Of a stretch of 64,000 nt of DNA, positions 49,240-60,692 are shown piece after piece. Position 1 is the first letter of the stretch. Every line of letters begins with the position of its first letter. Below the pieces are notes generated by a model, which worked only from the letters and a program-made list of their open reading frames with translations, had not been told where the DNA came from and did no database searches. The translations under genes were made by a program, and so were the position numbers. The stretch is from Poronia punctata (lineage: Eukaryota; Ascomycota; Sordariomycetes; Xylariales; Xylariaceae): NCBI GenBank assembly GCA_022579005.1, contig MU401510.1, positions 129,297-193,296 on the forward strand, written 5' to 3'.

Positions 49240-49410
49240 GGCCTTGGGGAACTCCCAAGACCAATCCCAAGCCCCTCCGGAACGACCGTGGTGGATAGAC
49301 GGGCTGGCCTTGGGGAACTCCCAAGACCAATCCCAAGCCCCTCCGGAACGACCGTGGTGGATAGACGGGCTGGCCTTGGGGACCTCCCAAGACCATCCCA
49401 GCCCACACCG
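49240..49410 (+). repeat. 66-bp tandem repeat, about 2.6 copies
   Basis: Unit begins GGCCTTGGGGAACTCCCAAG and repeats at 49240 and 49306 almost identically, with a shorter variant third copy from 49372. The period is a multiple of three, so several frames stay open, but no family or start context supports translation. Confidence 0.85.
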
Positions 49411-49944
49411 GAAACGGACCGTCTCTGGTAATCGAGCTTCCTCCCTCTGTAAGAAGATCCGGAAGAAATAAGGAGAAAAAACTATATGTTTTTGCTCGTC
49501 TTGCTCCATCGTCCTCCATTGTGGCGACGACGCAAAAGAAAAAGACACCACACGGACCAGCCGTAGCGATGTGCCACGAACAAAAAACAAACAAACAAAC
49601 AGGATCATCCTTGTCTTGTGGTTGTAATCAAGACAGAATAAGAAAAAAAAGAAAAAAAGAAAAAGGAAACCAGAGCAAGCACACCACAGTGGTTTGGCAG
49701 GCGCTTTTCGTTTTGGACAAGCCAAGCCAAGGAAAAACCACAGCACACACACCAGTGGCTTGGCCGTGGCTTCTGGTTTTTCGGCAAGCCAAGCCAAGGT
49801 GTATGGCATTGGCGGGAGGAAGGAAAAGGAAAAAAAAAACAAAGAAGAAAAAAAGGCAATCACAACAGCTTTTTGCTGAGTGATGCTTACATGAAAAAAA
49901 AAAGAGAGAGGGGGGGAGAGGGAGAGGGAGAGTGGAGCAGAGGT

Positions 49945-49991
49945 GGACGGAAATTGATCTTTTCTTATATAGAAAAGATCAATTTCCGTCC
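49945..49991 (+). repeat. 47-nt perfect hairpin, copy 1
   Basis: Inverted repeat with 21-bp arms (GGACGGAAATTGATC...) and loop TATAT. Perfect pairing. Confidence 0.9.
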
Positions 49992-50033
49992 GAGAAGAGA
50001 GAGGGAGGGAGGGAGGGAGAGTGGAGCAGAGGT

Positions 50034-50080
50034 GGACGGAAATTGATCTTTTCTTGTACAGAAAAGATCAATTTCCATCC
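50034..50080 (+). repeat. 47-nt hairpin, copy 2
   Basis: Same arms as 49945-49991, 89 bp downstream. Loop is TGTAC, and one arm base differs, which would still pair as G-U in RNA. Confidence 0.9.
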
Positions 50081-51152
50081 GAGAAGAGAAAGAGAAAGGA
50101 ACAAGAGCAAAGAAAAGAAACAACAACAACAAGAACAAGAACAACAAACATCTATGGTTTGAATAGATGTAATGTTAAAAGAAACAAAACACCCCAACTT
50201 GGATTGGGGGGTTTCAAAGGTGGAAAGGAAAGGAAAGGAAGAAAGAAAGAAAAAAAAGGTGAAGAAGGAAAGGTTTCAAGGTTTGGGAATTGGGAGGGAA
50301 GAGGGCTATTTATAATTGTGATTTGTGGTGGCTCGACGGCTCACAATCAGTAACTCTTGTTTATTCTTACCCCTCGCGGCTGAAAAAGAAGAAAGCGGCT
50401 GTGAATATCGATATATACACGTCGAGGGGAGATGGCACGATGTCATAGTGTAGGGTTGTGCGGAGGGGCTGTATGTGTTTGGCACGATGGCTTCACTGTC
50501 TACTCATTGGCTGCTTTGTTAATACGATGGCTTTAGAAGAAACTATACATGGATTGTATATCAATCACTATGGACTTGATGGGCCCTCGTCATTGGAAAC
50601 AGAAATCTGTGTTAAAATATCTGCAGACAAGGCGAGAAAGGGGTTGAAATGCCTGGTTTGACTATCTTATAGCTGACGACTCAAGTTATCTAATGATATG
50701 ATTGCCATATAGGAGTCAAGTGGTCGTAGATGGATTTGTAATAGGTTGCTCGGCTTGGGTCTCTTATGGAGTTTGAATTCGTTGGCAACAGTTGAACTAC
50801 GAGATATTCCAGTTTGAAGACATTTCTGCACACCTGGCCAGTCAAGATGCCACAGAAACTAATTAGTATGAGACGCAAAGAGAGAAAACAGATGTATAGC
50901 AAGAGACAGTCCTAGACGATTTATCACAAAAACGAGGCAAAAGGAACTGATTAAAAGCATACATATATTATCATCATCTAAACTCCATAGCATTTATTGC
51001 CCTCCTTCAGCTAAATTAAAAAAAAAGCAAAGTCGTATCCCGTTGGAGCATTACCGAACCCCCGAACCCGAGCCCAAACGCCATCGTTGAGGTTTAATAT
51101 CAAGATACGCCACGTATCGCCCGTCTATGGCGACGTTGCAAATGACAAGAAA
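50081..51152. other. intergenic
   Basis: Purine-rich then ordinary sequence down to the stop codon of the glycine-zipper gene. No gene is seen. Confidence 0.4.
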
Positions 51153-52202
51153 TTAGTAGTAATCGTCATGATGACTACCATGGTGACCATGGTGAGAGCT
51201 GTGACCATGATGAGAGCTGTGTCCATGATGGCTACTATGCCCATGATGGCTACCATGTCCGTGATGACTGTGACCATGACCATGACCATGACTGTGCCCA
51301 TGGCTACTATGCCCATGATGTCCACCGTGTCCAGGCGAAGAAGACCCATAATAGCTACCACCACCATGCGAAGACCCATGGCTACTACTACTCCTCCCAC
51401 CACCACCCAAGAACCCAGCAGCCGATCCTAACAATCCACCTCCACCTCCATGACTACTACCACCGTAGCTACTACTACCGCCGTGACTGCCATGCTTCTT
51501 ATGTTTCTTCCCCTCCAGTTTATTCTCAATCACGTTCGCGGCAATCGCACCGACCGCACTACCCAACACGGTGCCAAACTTCCCTTTCCCAAGCTTATTA
51601 CCCAGTACCCCGCCCGCACCACCGCCGAGCAAAGTCGCTCCGAGGCCTCGCTCGCCATCTTCTTGTCCCTGTCCCTGTCCCTGTCCCCGTCCCTGCGGGT
51701 TTCCGTCACGGTCGTACACCGTCGAGGAATACGGATCCGCCGAGTGTGGACGCGGGAGAGGAGATACGGAGCCGCCCGAATGCGAATGCTGGTTGTTATT
51801 GTTATTATTATTATTATACGGGGATTGCGGGACTCCTCCTCCTCCTCCGTAACCGTAACCGGCGGCATCGGAATGCGCCGAACCTGGTCGCGACGCGTAC
51901 GAGTATTGCGGCTGTTGTGGATATGGTGAGAGATGTTGTTGTTGTCGGCTCTGTGATTGTCCGGCGTAACTTGGTTGCGACGGATACGGCGGTGGTGCTT
52001 GCGCTTGCGCTTGTGAATGACCGTGACTGCTATAGCTCGGTTGTTGAGGATAAGGTGAGGAGGAGGAGGAGGAGTGTGAGTGTGAGTGTGACTGTTGTCC
52101 TGCATATTGAGGTTGTGAGGGATATGGCGAGTGGTTCTGTTGTGATGAGTGACCTCCGCCACCACCGCCGCCGCTCGTTCCGTAATAATCTGCTGCCGAC
52201 AT
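51153..52202 (-). CDS. His/Gly-rich protein with a glycine-zipper 2TM-like segment
   Basis: Single exon, 349 residues. Residues 1-185 are a Pro/Gln/Ser/Tyr-rich, prion-like region with repeated PYPSQPxYAGQ and PYPQQPSY units and an Asn8 run. Residues 186-230 (GLGATLLGGGAGGVLGNKLG...TVLGSAVGAIAANVIENKLE) form the only ordered part, a double glycine zipper as in 2TM outer-membrane-type families. The rest is Gly/Ser-rich and ends in about 50 residues of HGHSSHHGH repeats. Such tails can bind Zn, Ni or Cu; the role here is unknown. Similar glycine-zipper proteins with low-complexity arms are common in filamentous fungi. No signal peptide. Confidence 0.75.
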   Translation of the reverse strand: MSAADYYGTSGGGGGGGHSSQQNHSPYPSQPQYAGQQSHSHSHSSSSSSPYPQQPSYSSHGHSQAQAQAPPPYPSQPSYAGQSQSRQQQHLSPYPQQPQYSYASRPGSAHSDAAGYGYGGGGGVPQSPYNNNNNNNNQHSHSGGSVSPLPRPHSADPYSSTVYDRDGNPQGRGQGQGQGQEDGERGLGATLLGGGAGGVLGNKLGKGKFGTVLGSAVGAIAANVIENKLEGKKHKKHGSHGGSSSYGGSSHGGGGGLLGSAAGFLGGGGRSSSSHGSSHGGGSYYGSSSPGHGGHHGHSSHGHSHGHGHGHSHHGHGSHHGHSSHHGHSSHHGHSSHHGHHGSHHDDYY

Positions 52203-53697
52203 GGTGGATGTCCCTTTGTTTGCCGGATGTGATTGTCTTGTATGCCTATTCGAAGTAGATAGATAGATAGAAATCTATAAGACGAAAATATATTATAGGA
52301 GTCCTATTACAATGATATCGGCCAAGAATTCAAAAGGACAAAATAATAAGTTTAAAAGAGGGGGATGTTGCGGGGAAACAACTCCTTGAACCAGAGCGAG
52401 ACCTTTAATAAATCAAATGTCATTCGGAGGAAGGGCGTCGAATTTGTACATATACCCAGTTTTACCCATATCATGATGCAGTTACTCCGCCCCCCTCGGG
52501 GTTTCAAACTACGTAACCTACCCTAGCATCTAGGTCGTATCGGAATGGAATGGAATAAAGAGCCCATCCATCCTCGCCTCATTAGTAATCCGGAATGTCC
52601 AATGTTAGCTCTGCGATTTTAGTCTACCTACATCCTACCAACAGCTTACGTTTGAACATAATAGGTAATGCACGAGACCAACATGGCAATAAAAGCCATC
52701 GGTCATTCCGCAGAAACAAATAAAAGTCAACAAATGACGGACAAACCTGGGGAATCTGATTCGATCTCCACCTGCAGGTCATAGGGCTTCAGTTGTGGCG
52801 CAGCCAAGGCGATTGCGTTGCCAAGGTCAGTCAGTCAGCAGGGTTGCTTATTGCGCCTCATTAAGTAAGCACATAAGTTAGTTGGTCAGACGTTGCGGCT
52901 GTACCATTTGTACACCACTCTGCGAATCTCCGTTACCCTCCGTTACCGACACTACCTACTGGTATGTATCTATTGCTACGATTTATCAAAACCAAAGCTA
53001 TGGATGGCGGAGGGATACCGGAGTGGACAAATGCCAGACCAAACAATCCGGCCCTGTTCTTTTACATACCTCTTAGGTTAAGACGCTTACTGGAATGATG
53101 GAATGATGGAATTTGTAACCATGATAAATACCAGGGATATCCTTTACAAGCAAAAGTTTACACTGCATCTGCCCCCCCGCGGCCAGCTCTTACAAGCATA
53201 GCCCTGTAAAGCGGACGACAGTCGGGATAACGGCTTTCAGGCACACTGGCATTACACAGTCAATAAGCACGGCGTGCGAAGGCTTTGGACGTATTGGATA
53301 TGGATATACTGGATCCGATGTTGACATGCTCGAAGCCATAGAATTGTTTGTCATCACCTTTATTTCCCCGGCGCTCCCTGATGCGCCTATAGACTCAGGC
53401 TCGTGTCATGAACTACGAGGCAATGGTTGTTTGGTATCATCACTCCCCAAGTTTCCCATTTATATTCGATAATATATCCATCATGCTCATATTTCCCCGT
53501 AAATGCGCCAAAATGCTCAAACATGAAAGAAGAAAAGCTCGCTTTTGTAAGCCTTGCAAAATATCTGCAGCATAATTCATGAATCGGACATGCTATAAAA
53601 CAATATGACCGTTTTGGGACATTTCCGTAACCGTGGGGCTGATCACTCGGCCCGGGCCGGGCCATCCAACCGTAACCATGACGTATCAGCCGTTCGT
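52203..53697. other. intergenic, 1.5 kb
   Basis: Promoter side of the glycine-zipper gene and 3' flank of the Whi5-like gene. No gene is seen. Confidence 0.45.
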
Positions 53698-55300
53698 TCA
53701 AGCTCCAACCCCAGTGCCATCTCGGCGACTGCTTGGAGGCAGTGGTATTTCGCCTTCCGAGTCCGAGCTATCGGCTGCAGCTACCCGATCAATCATCCGT
53801 TGCACGTCCGTGGCATCTAACGGCGGCTTGACACGTGTAGGTCCGCTTAAACCCGCTGGGACAGCAAGGGATGGCCGAGGTATGGACCCATTAATCGTCC
53901 TCCTTCGCGGTGTTCCTCGCAACTCTGGAGACCCATAAGGGTCCTTGCTCTCTATTCCACCAGCTGACCCCGGTGACTTTTCAAATCCGACACGTTTCGA
54001 TTGCTGGACCTGCAGTCGCCCCATAGGCAAAGCTTTACGCCCTGGACTATTTGCAATATTCGGTTGGCCAGGCCGGAGAGTGGGCAGCGCTGTTCTTACG
54101 ATGTTCCGGGGCTGCGACGTCTGGGACGTCTGGGGATGGGAAAAGGTATGCTTAATGTTAGCTGAGTTGCCAGGGCTACTCATGAATAAAAGGGTCTCCA
54201 ACGCTTCTTGTTCTCGGACATTCTGGGGCGGAGAGAATAAGATAGGGTCTACGTTAGGCGTACGGGTGTTATGTTGTATTGGCGAGGTCTGCAGCGGACT
54301 CGGTTGTGCCGGTGTGTGAGGCGAAGCATGATGAGGATAGGAATGGGAAAGATACGCTGGTGCATGTCTGGCGCTGGAATTGCGGCGTAGATTGCTTGAT
54401 CCTGCTTGTCGCGGCTGGATCGGTGCAGGCGGGGCTAACGACGGCACCTGAGACGCTGGAGATGTCGCGTTGGGCATCTTGGTCATATTGTCTCTCCAAA
54501 AGGCTTCGTGTATCCGTCCGTGGGGCCCCTGGGGGTGGTGTACTGTCGGGCTCGTGGCCATACTTGAAGGATTGGACAGTGCCTGCCGAAAACCGGGGAC
54601 GGATAACCGGGGGCTTGCGGAAGAACCGTGCCTCCCGTGTAATGTTGATGTACTAGAAGCGGGCGAGACTGCTTGGGATGCGAGCGATTCGACTTCGTCG
54701 ATGGTGTGACTTTGCCAGCCATTATTTACTTTGACCATGGCATACGAGAGCTTCGCCTTCAACTCGGCCGAGAGCTAGTGAGTACCGGCGTCAGTAGTGG
54801 CCGGACACGAGACAATCACTCGAGGTGCAGTAACATACCTCGCTGATGCGGCTACCTGTTGTGGAAGCGACACTTATATTGCTTGTGTTCCGGGAGTGGC
54901 CCATCCGTACGGGTGAAGCACTTGAATGGTGCCGGGTATGTTTGACATAACCATCTGCCATCCGCTTTCTCGACTGGGCGCTATGGATGTCTACATCGTC
55001 ACGCGATACGTCTATTTTTTGCTGTAGGGCAGCTAGATTGGACAACTGCATAAGCTGGGAATCCTGGCTAGACGCATTTCCGTTTCCATTGGGATTGCTC
55101 CCTTCGCTATCACTGGCTGGCGGGGTATAAATGCGGTCGATGTCGTTGGACGTGGGATTAATCGCTTGCGGGCCGGCGGATGAATTGGGCAAAGGTTGGC
55201 CTTGACTGCTGGGCACAGCACTGAATTGGGAGCTTGTGGGCTCGGCTGATTCGGGCGGTGCTCTCGGGTTCGAACTGGTAAGCTGCGACATGTCTGGCAT
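53698..55300 (-). CDS. Whi5/Nrm1-like G1/S transcriptional repressor
   Basis: Two exons, 55300-54839 and 54774-53698, intron 64 bp (GTATGT...TAG), 512 residues. The join gives GSRISE+LSAELKAKLSYAMVKVNNGW, the Whi5/Nrm1 'GTB' motif at about 159-174, which in yeast binds the SBF/MBF transcription factors. The rest is disordered, Ser/Pro-rich, with many S/T-P sites (SPASSTS, SSPVRMG, TSPTVHHP, SPLQTSPIQ), matching a protein switched off by cyclin-CDK phosphorylation. A C-terminal DATDVQRMIDRVAAADSSDSEGEIPLPP segment is a second conserved-looking stretch. The whole is longer than yeast Whi5 (295 residues). Function is inferred from the motif and S/T-P density. Confidence 0.8.
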
Positions 55301-56845
55301 ATTGGCTGAGCGGAATGTAATGGGAGAGACCCAAGTCGAAGGGTTATGTATATCGCGTCTTGCGCGGCCAGGCAGTACAAATATGATGGCGCGTCACTGT
55401 GTTCTTCTGATTCTATATCGCCTCGGAGTCGCTTGCCCACAATGGCGGGTTTAAAAAAATTCCCCGGCGACGTCAAGTTAAGAATGATGATGAGCTCTTG
55501 AGGGGCAAGACACGTTTTCCTGGAACAACGTGTAAATCGAGAAGCGAACACGCGTTGATGCTAACTTTAAGTTAAACAGTTTAAGAGGCCGGGAAGTACG
55601 TTGCGGGTGGCACCGTCCCTGCTAGAGTGTGCCGTACTGTATGACAAGCACACCGTGCACTGAACAGCTAGTTAGGGCAGTTGCGTCCAACACACAGGGT
55701 TAAGTGGTATTTATCCAAGACACGAGTATAACAGATACTTCGGCAACGGACAACAATAATTGATGATACAGACTGCTATAACTTGACCATATGTTATTGA
55801 GTATGTACGGACGGCGGACACTGAGTAAATAAAGCGCAGAATTGAATAATGAGTACAATATAGCACATAGCAGAAGGAATGAGAGGAGGCCCAGGCCAGG
55901 TCACGGACACAAGGACAGGAAATCGAGGCCGGTTACTGCTGTCAAGACCTAATGTGGGTGCTGGCTGCTGTTCTGGCACGCCTAGGGACGTTTGGGCACT
56001 GGCGCGCACTGGGGGCGGGGAGGGGTGTCTCGAGTTCCTCCCCAGCGAATTTTGGTCCACGCGGTCGAACGCGCGACTTTCGTCTCACCAGGCGGGCCAA
56101 CTGGCGGCTAGGCAAGGATGCGCTGTAGAAATCCAACTCAACATTCCAAAACCGTACTAGCTTACCGGTGTTTCTCCACTAAAAGATCGCTGCTCGATAC
56201 TGCACCAAGTCCGATCCTGTACTCTGTAGTCCACCTAATATCTACTGGATGCATGAATCTTGATTCTGTCAGGAATGCCAGCGACGTGTGGTTTTTTCCC
56301 TCTCTTTTCTGATCAGAAATCCTAAGCCCTTGTTGGAGAGAGGGAATGATGGAATCAACCAAATGCGAGATGTCTACGCGAGTTACCCGGGCCTTATTGG
56401 CCCATGACATGCCTACACGTTAGGATTCCCGTGATGACAAGCAAGCTTGGATTGCTGGTGTTACACAGTACCCGATTCTATTTGAAACACGAAGTCACGT
56501 GACTCCAACGAGTGCACCTGGTCTGGTTCCGAACTTCAGTGTTCCGAAAAGAAGAAGAAAGGTTAATTCGACTTCTTCTCTACACGCACTTTCAGTATCT
56601 AGTCCTGTATTGCTTTCGACATGTCGCGGCACGTTGAGCTACGAATGGCTGACCACCTCTCCATATACTCGTAGTCATTTCGTCAACTTTCGGACACATG
56701 CAGGAAGCTGCAGCTTAAATGCGGATAGACAAGTTTATTGATAGGATCTGTTGGGATCCGTGCTAACCTACCAGGTCCCGCTTCTACACAATCTGGCTTC
56801 CTCCGGTTCGATCGGCCTCTTGAAGCTATATCTATATCTCATGCC
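55301..56845. other. intergenic, 1.5 kb
   Basis: Promoter side of the Whi5-like gene and 3' flank of the Dabb gene. No gene is seen. Confidence 0.45.
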
Positions 56846-57356
56846 TCAAAAGCTGTAATCAAACACAACAACCTTCGCTATGATGTCCCTGATACTGCGG
56901 ACGTATGCCTTGTGCGCCTCATCGTGGTCCACATAGTAATCCCTATCAGCTTCGTTATCGAATTGCATCACGAAGCCGTATTGCATCGCGTCCTAGAAAA
57001 AGGGGGATTATCGCTCAGTATGTCTCTTCTTCCTGTCATATAGTCCTAGTGCCCTGGCGGGAACATGAACTAATTTTCTCTACATCGATAGGGAGCGATG
57101 GATCGGGATGAAATGATATTCTCACCTCATGTCCTTCCGGTGAATGATTCGGCCCGCCGGTCAGGGATTTAATATACGGCTGTCCAGATCTTAGACAATT
57201 GTCTTTGAGCGCTAGCAGGTCTTTATATGCCTTTTTCCAGTTTTCTCGTCAAATTCTTCCACCAAAACGATGGAACAAAGTTTAACTTACCTTGCTCGTG
57301 TCTTCGGCCCTGGCGGAAGGCTTGTACTGGAATAATAGCATGCGGTTGACAGGCAT
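56846..57356 (-). CDS. small Dabb (stress-responsive alpha/beta-barrel) domain protein
   Basis: Three short exons, 57356-57291, 57230-57126 and 56992-56846; introns 60 and 133 bp; 105 residues. Exon 1 is MPVNRMLLFQYKPSARAEDTSK, exon 2 AYKDLLALKDNCLRSGQPYI..., exon 3 DAMQYGFVMQFDNEADRDYYVDHDEAHKAYV.... The order, with R-x-L-L-F-x-x-K at the start, PYIKSLTGG and HSPEGHE in the middle and FVMQF...RDYYV.DH.AH near the end, is diagnostic of the Dabb/ferredoxin-like barrel family. Members are small, usually dimeric, and some are polyketide cyclases; no substrate is evident. The first intron ends in AAG, an unusual acceptor, so that border is less sure. Confidence 0.8.
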
Positions 57357-60300
57357 GACTTCTGTTATTCTTCCCTTGCTAGTTAGGATAAAAGTACTTT
57401 GGCTCGAAAATGGTAACGAGAGGACCTCGTTCAAAAAAGGCGAGGAAAATGATGCCGGACAGAAAACCAAGTAGGTAAGGTAATAAGTTGCAAATGTAAG
57501 GGCAATTCGCTGTCGGTTCAGCTATCCAAGGTCACCTACTTTATAAACGTAGTGTAACAGAAAAGGAGGGGTTCGTTTCTCGGTCCCGTGAAAGCATTAA
57601 CCTCGGCGAAAATATGACGAAAAGGCGTTCGCCCTTTTCGCTTCTTTCTTGTTTCCGGACATCTATCCAGCCATACATTCGAATTACTTCGTTTTAGCTC
57701 GTTAGGGAGTTGTGAGAAATAAGGGTAGTCATATCCCGGCGATTTGGGTCAACTCCGAGTCAGGGGTACCATAGGTGCCAAGAACGGGCGAGATCTACAG
57801 TATGTACAAGCGAAAGGGCGAGGCGGGCTCGGCCGGCCGTCAGTCAGCTTGTTATTGCATATGTAAACATAATGTACGATCTTCAGTCGTGGTCTCGCCT
57901 TTCCAGAGGCCATATATCCGTCCATTTGACAGACAGCGGCATGCACCTACCTATTGCGAAAAGGGGCTCTCTACTCGTAATCTCTACTTAACTTACCCAA
58001 GCCCCCCCCCCCCCAACGAGAAGAGCTTTTTCCTATCATGTCGTCGGGTTTATCGCTTCTTCTAACTTGGTGGGTAAGCTTAAGGTCGCATGTACCTAGA
58101 AGGTGGGTTAGGTAGTTGCAGAGTCAGACAGCCACTTAGTCAGCAAAAGATATCTTGTACGGATCTTTGTGTTACCTCTTAGTCTAGTCTATTACATCGG
58201 CTTGGTAATTATCATGTATGTAGCATGCCCGACAACTTACAAGCTTCAAGTATCCCGTTTGATGTGGAGAGAGTGATTCAGTAACACGGTTAATAAAATG
58301 CGAACTGCCCGGCATTGACAGCGCAAGAAGAGACCAACCGAGAATACTTGGATGAAGCATATAAGCCATTTCGTCTTTGAAGAGCTTGACGCCAGCTTTG
58401 CTTCTTCTCGATGCGCATGCTGCGAGTCAATAGTAGTACCTTGTGGAGATCTCTACGATCTACGACGGGCCGGTTTTGAGCTGGCTTGTTTACTTTGGAG
58501 CTTGTGTAAAATAAATTCAAGAATATTGATGGTCAAGTAGCTTGCATGTCTTCCCCAGCCAGATATCAAGAGTTATCCTAGCTACGATTGGATTTTTCCA
58601 CCACTTCTCTTCCGGTAAAACTGAGTACATATAGAATCTGAAGAGGCGCAAAGTGCCATTAGGTTTAGGTTAAGATTCTTTTGTTCATAACATCCTCCAG
58701 TCCATTATACTTTGATGTCGTAGTTGGGACATGCTACCCTATAGTGCTCCCCAATCTACCACTCCTCAACTCTCCTGATTTCCAAGACAGCCATAGCAAA
58801 GGGAATGTTCATCAGCCATTACAAAAAAGTATGCATGTTCTAGAAGACGACGACGACGGCGACTATATTATCGCCTGTATATTTCCTGCTGATTACTCGC
58901 TTTTCCAAAGTGCTTGCTTTGGTATCCGGACATGGATAGCTTCCACTTTATGTGTGTGTGTGGTCAGTCACGTGATACACGAAACGTCAAAGGACGTTCA
59001 GTTCTCTTGTTTGCAAACATTGTTCATGTTTCCCAGGGCACCATTTTTCAATAGATTCCAATCCAAATGTTTCCAACCGTTCAAATCATTTGATTGGGAT
59101 TTCAAATACAGCAACATGCCCACGAAATACACGGTCCTGGGGTATACCACCAAGTGACAAAATGTACCTTACCTAGATTTACCACAAACTTGTGCATTTG
59201 AAAAACTACCCTAGTCAACAGGAAGGAACTTTGTTTACTTCCGACATTCAAGTCAAAATCGTATGTAGGTATTGACCTGACAAAACAAATAGGTACACAG
59301 CTAAAGTTGGCAGAACCAACTCGTTTGTTTAATGAAATCCACCCCATTGTTGACTTACATTATTACAACACTACCGCATTCTATCCCCATATGTAAGTAC
59401 ATGCCGCTTCTGGCATACTTGCAGAGTTTTCACCATTGACTTGTTACAATGGTAGGTACATACATACATACTTTAGTGACCTATGTATGTAAGTCCAGAG
59501 TGTAGCCCCACGCTTGTAGTTGTGTTTACAAGTTTTCAGATACATGTAGGTAGGTAGGTTAAGGTACCCGACGTTCGTTCAATGATACAATAAGCAATAA
59601 GGTCAATGAATACTTGAGTAGGTATTGAAAGATTTGGTAGGATGGTCACTATGTACATTATTTACACCAGCAGTGGTTATGCATTGTTATAACAAAGGCG
59701 GTAAAGTACATGAATAAATGCTAGGAAGAAAACCTAACTGCTCCTACCTACATCCTTGAAGGGGATAGGGAAAATAGGAATATATATACATGTATATAAG
59801 TCAACACCGACAATGAGAATTACATGCAATGTCTAGACTTTGAGAATATTACGTCACTCCTCTCAATGTCTCTTATTGAAACTCCAAGGCGTAAATGCAA
59901 CAAGTCTCTACACAACCCCATAGGCTAGACATCTATCTCTTCCCATCATTAGGAGGTTATGCCCTGACGTACTACAAGGTGTAGAGAATATACGCGTACA
60001 ATAGGTACGGACCTGTAGTATTGTCAACAATGAACATTGCCTATTGAAAAGAGAACCCCAAGGGTAGATTAGGTACATACAAGTTACCATTAAACCACCC
60101 TCTCCAGCTAGGGGCGGCCCGGGCCCTAAGAGCCAGTCTACCTACATGTATTGTCGAATGGACTCGATGAATGTAGGTACGTACATTGTAAACAACCCCC
60201 CTACCCATCCCATTGACAGAAACCATTCAAGTCCCTACCTACATCCATCATCTAACACACTTACTTGACCACCCACCCTCGGCAGAATGTACCTACCTAC

Positions 60301-60692
60301 ACAATAAACCCCAACCATTCAAGTCCTCCCATTCTAAATCTCTTCAATAAACAATACCTGACCGCCCTATCCACTTCCCTCGTCTATATATTCCTCCCCT
60401 CCAATCCCTCTGCCCTCCCTCCCTCCCTTCTTCTCTTTTTTTTTTCCCTCATACCCAGCAATCCATCACTTTGATCTGATCTGTTCTGACCCAACATCAA
60501 CGCAAACGCAAACTAATTACCAATTACTTTGCACATTCTACATCTATCATAATCATTCGTGATCGCTTGCCGGCTTCTCTCATCCATCCATCCATCCATC
60601 CATCCTTCTTCGTCTTTTTTCTCGACCAAGAAACATCATCAACAACAACAACCTTCCCAAAAAGAAAACCATCAATCAACATTCTCGATAAA
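57357..60692. other. long intergenic region rich in TACCTACC motifs
   Basis: 3.3 kb between the Dabb gene and the terminal membrane-protein gene. It contains many copies of TACCTACC and its complement, especially 59380-60310, plus a run of C (58001-58014). No gene is supported. Confidence 0.4.
60581..60605 (+). repeat. (CATC)n microsatellite
   Basis: Six CATC units in the probable 5' UTR of the last gene. Confidence 0.9.

Noticed and set aside
48982..49863. ORFs of 100-210 codons on both strands over the 66-bp repeat
   Set aside because: Openness in several frames follows from the triplet-period repeat and flanking low complexity.
56805..56820. tRNA B-box-like GGTTCGA
   Set aside because: No matching A-box or acceptor stem was found around it.
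58681..59157. Plus-strand ORF of 158 codons
   Set aside because: Composition is unlike the coding genes here, with no domain, and it lies in motif-rich intergenic DNA.
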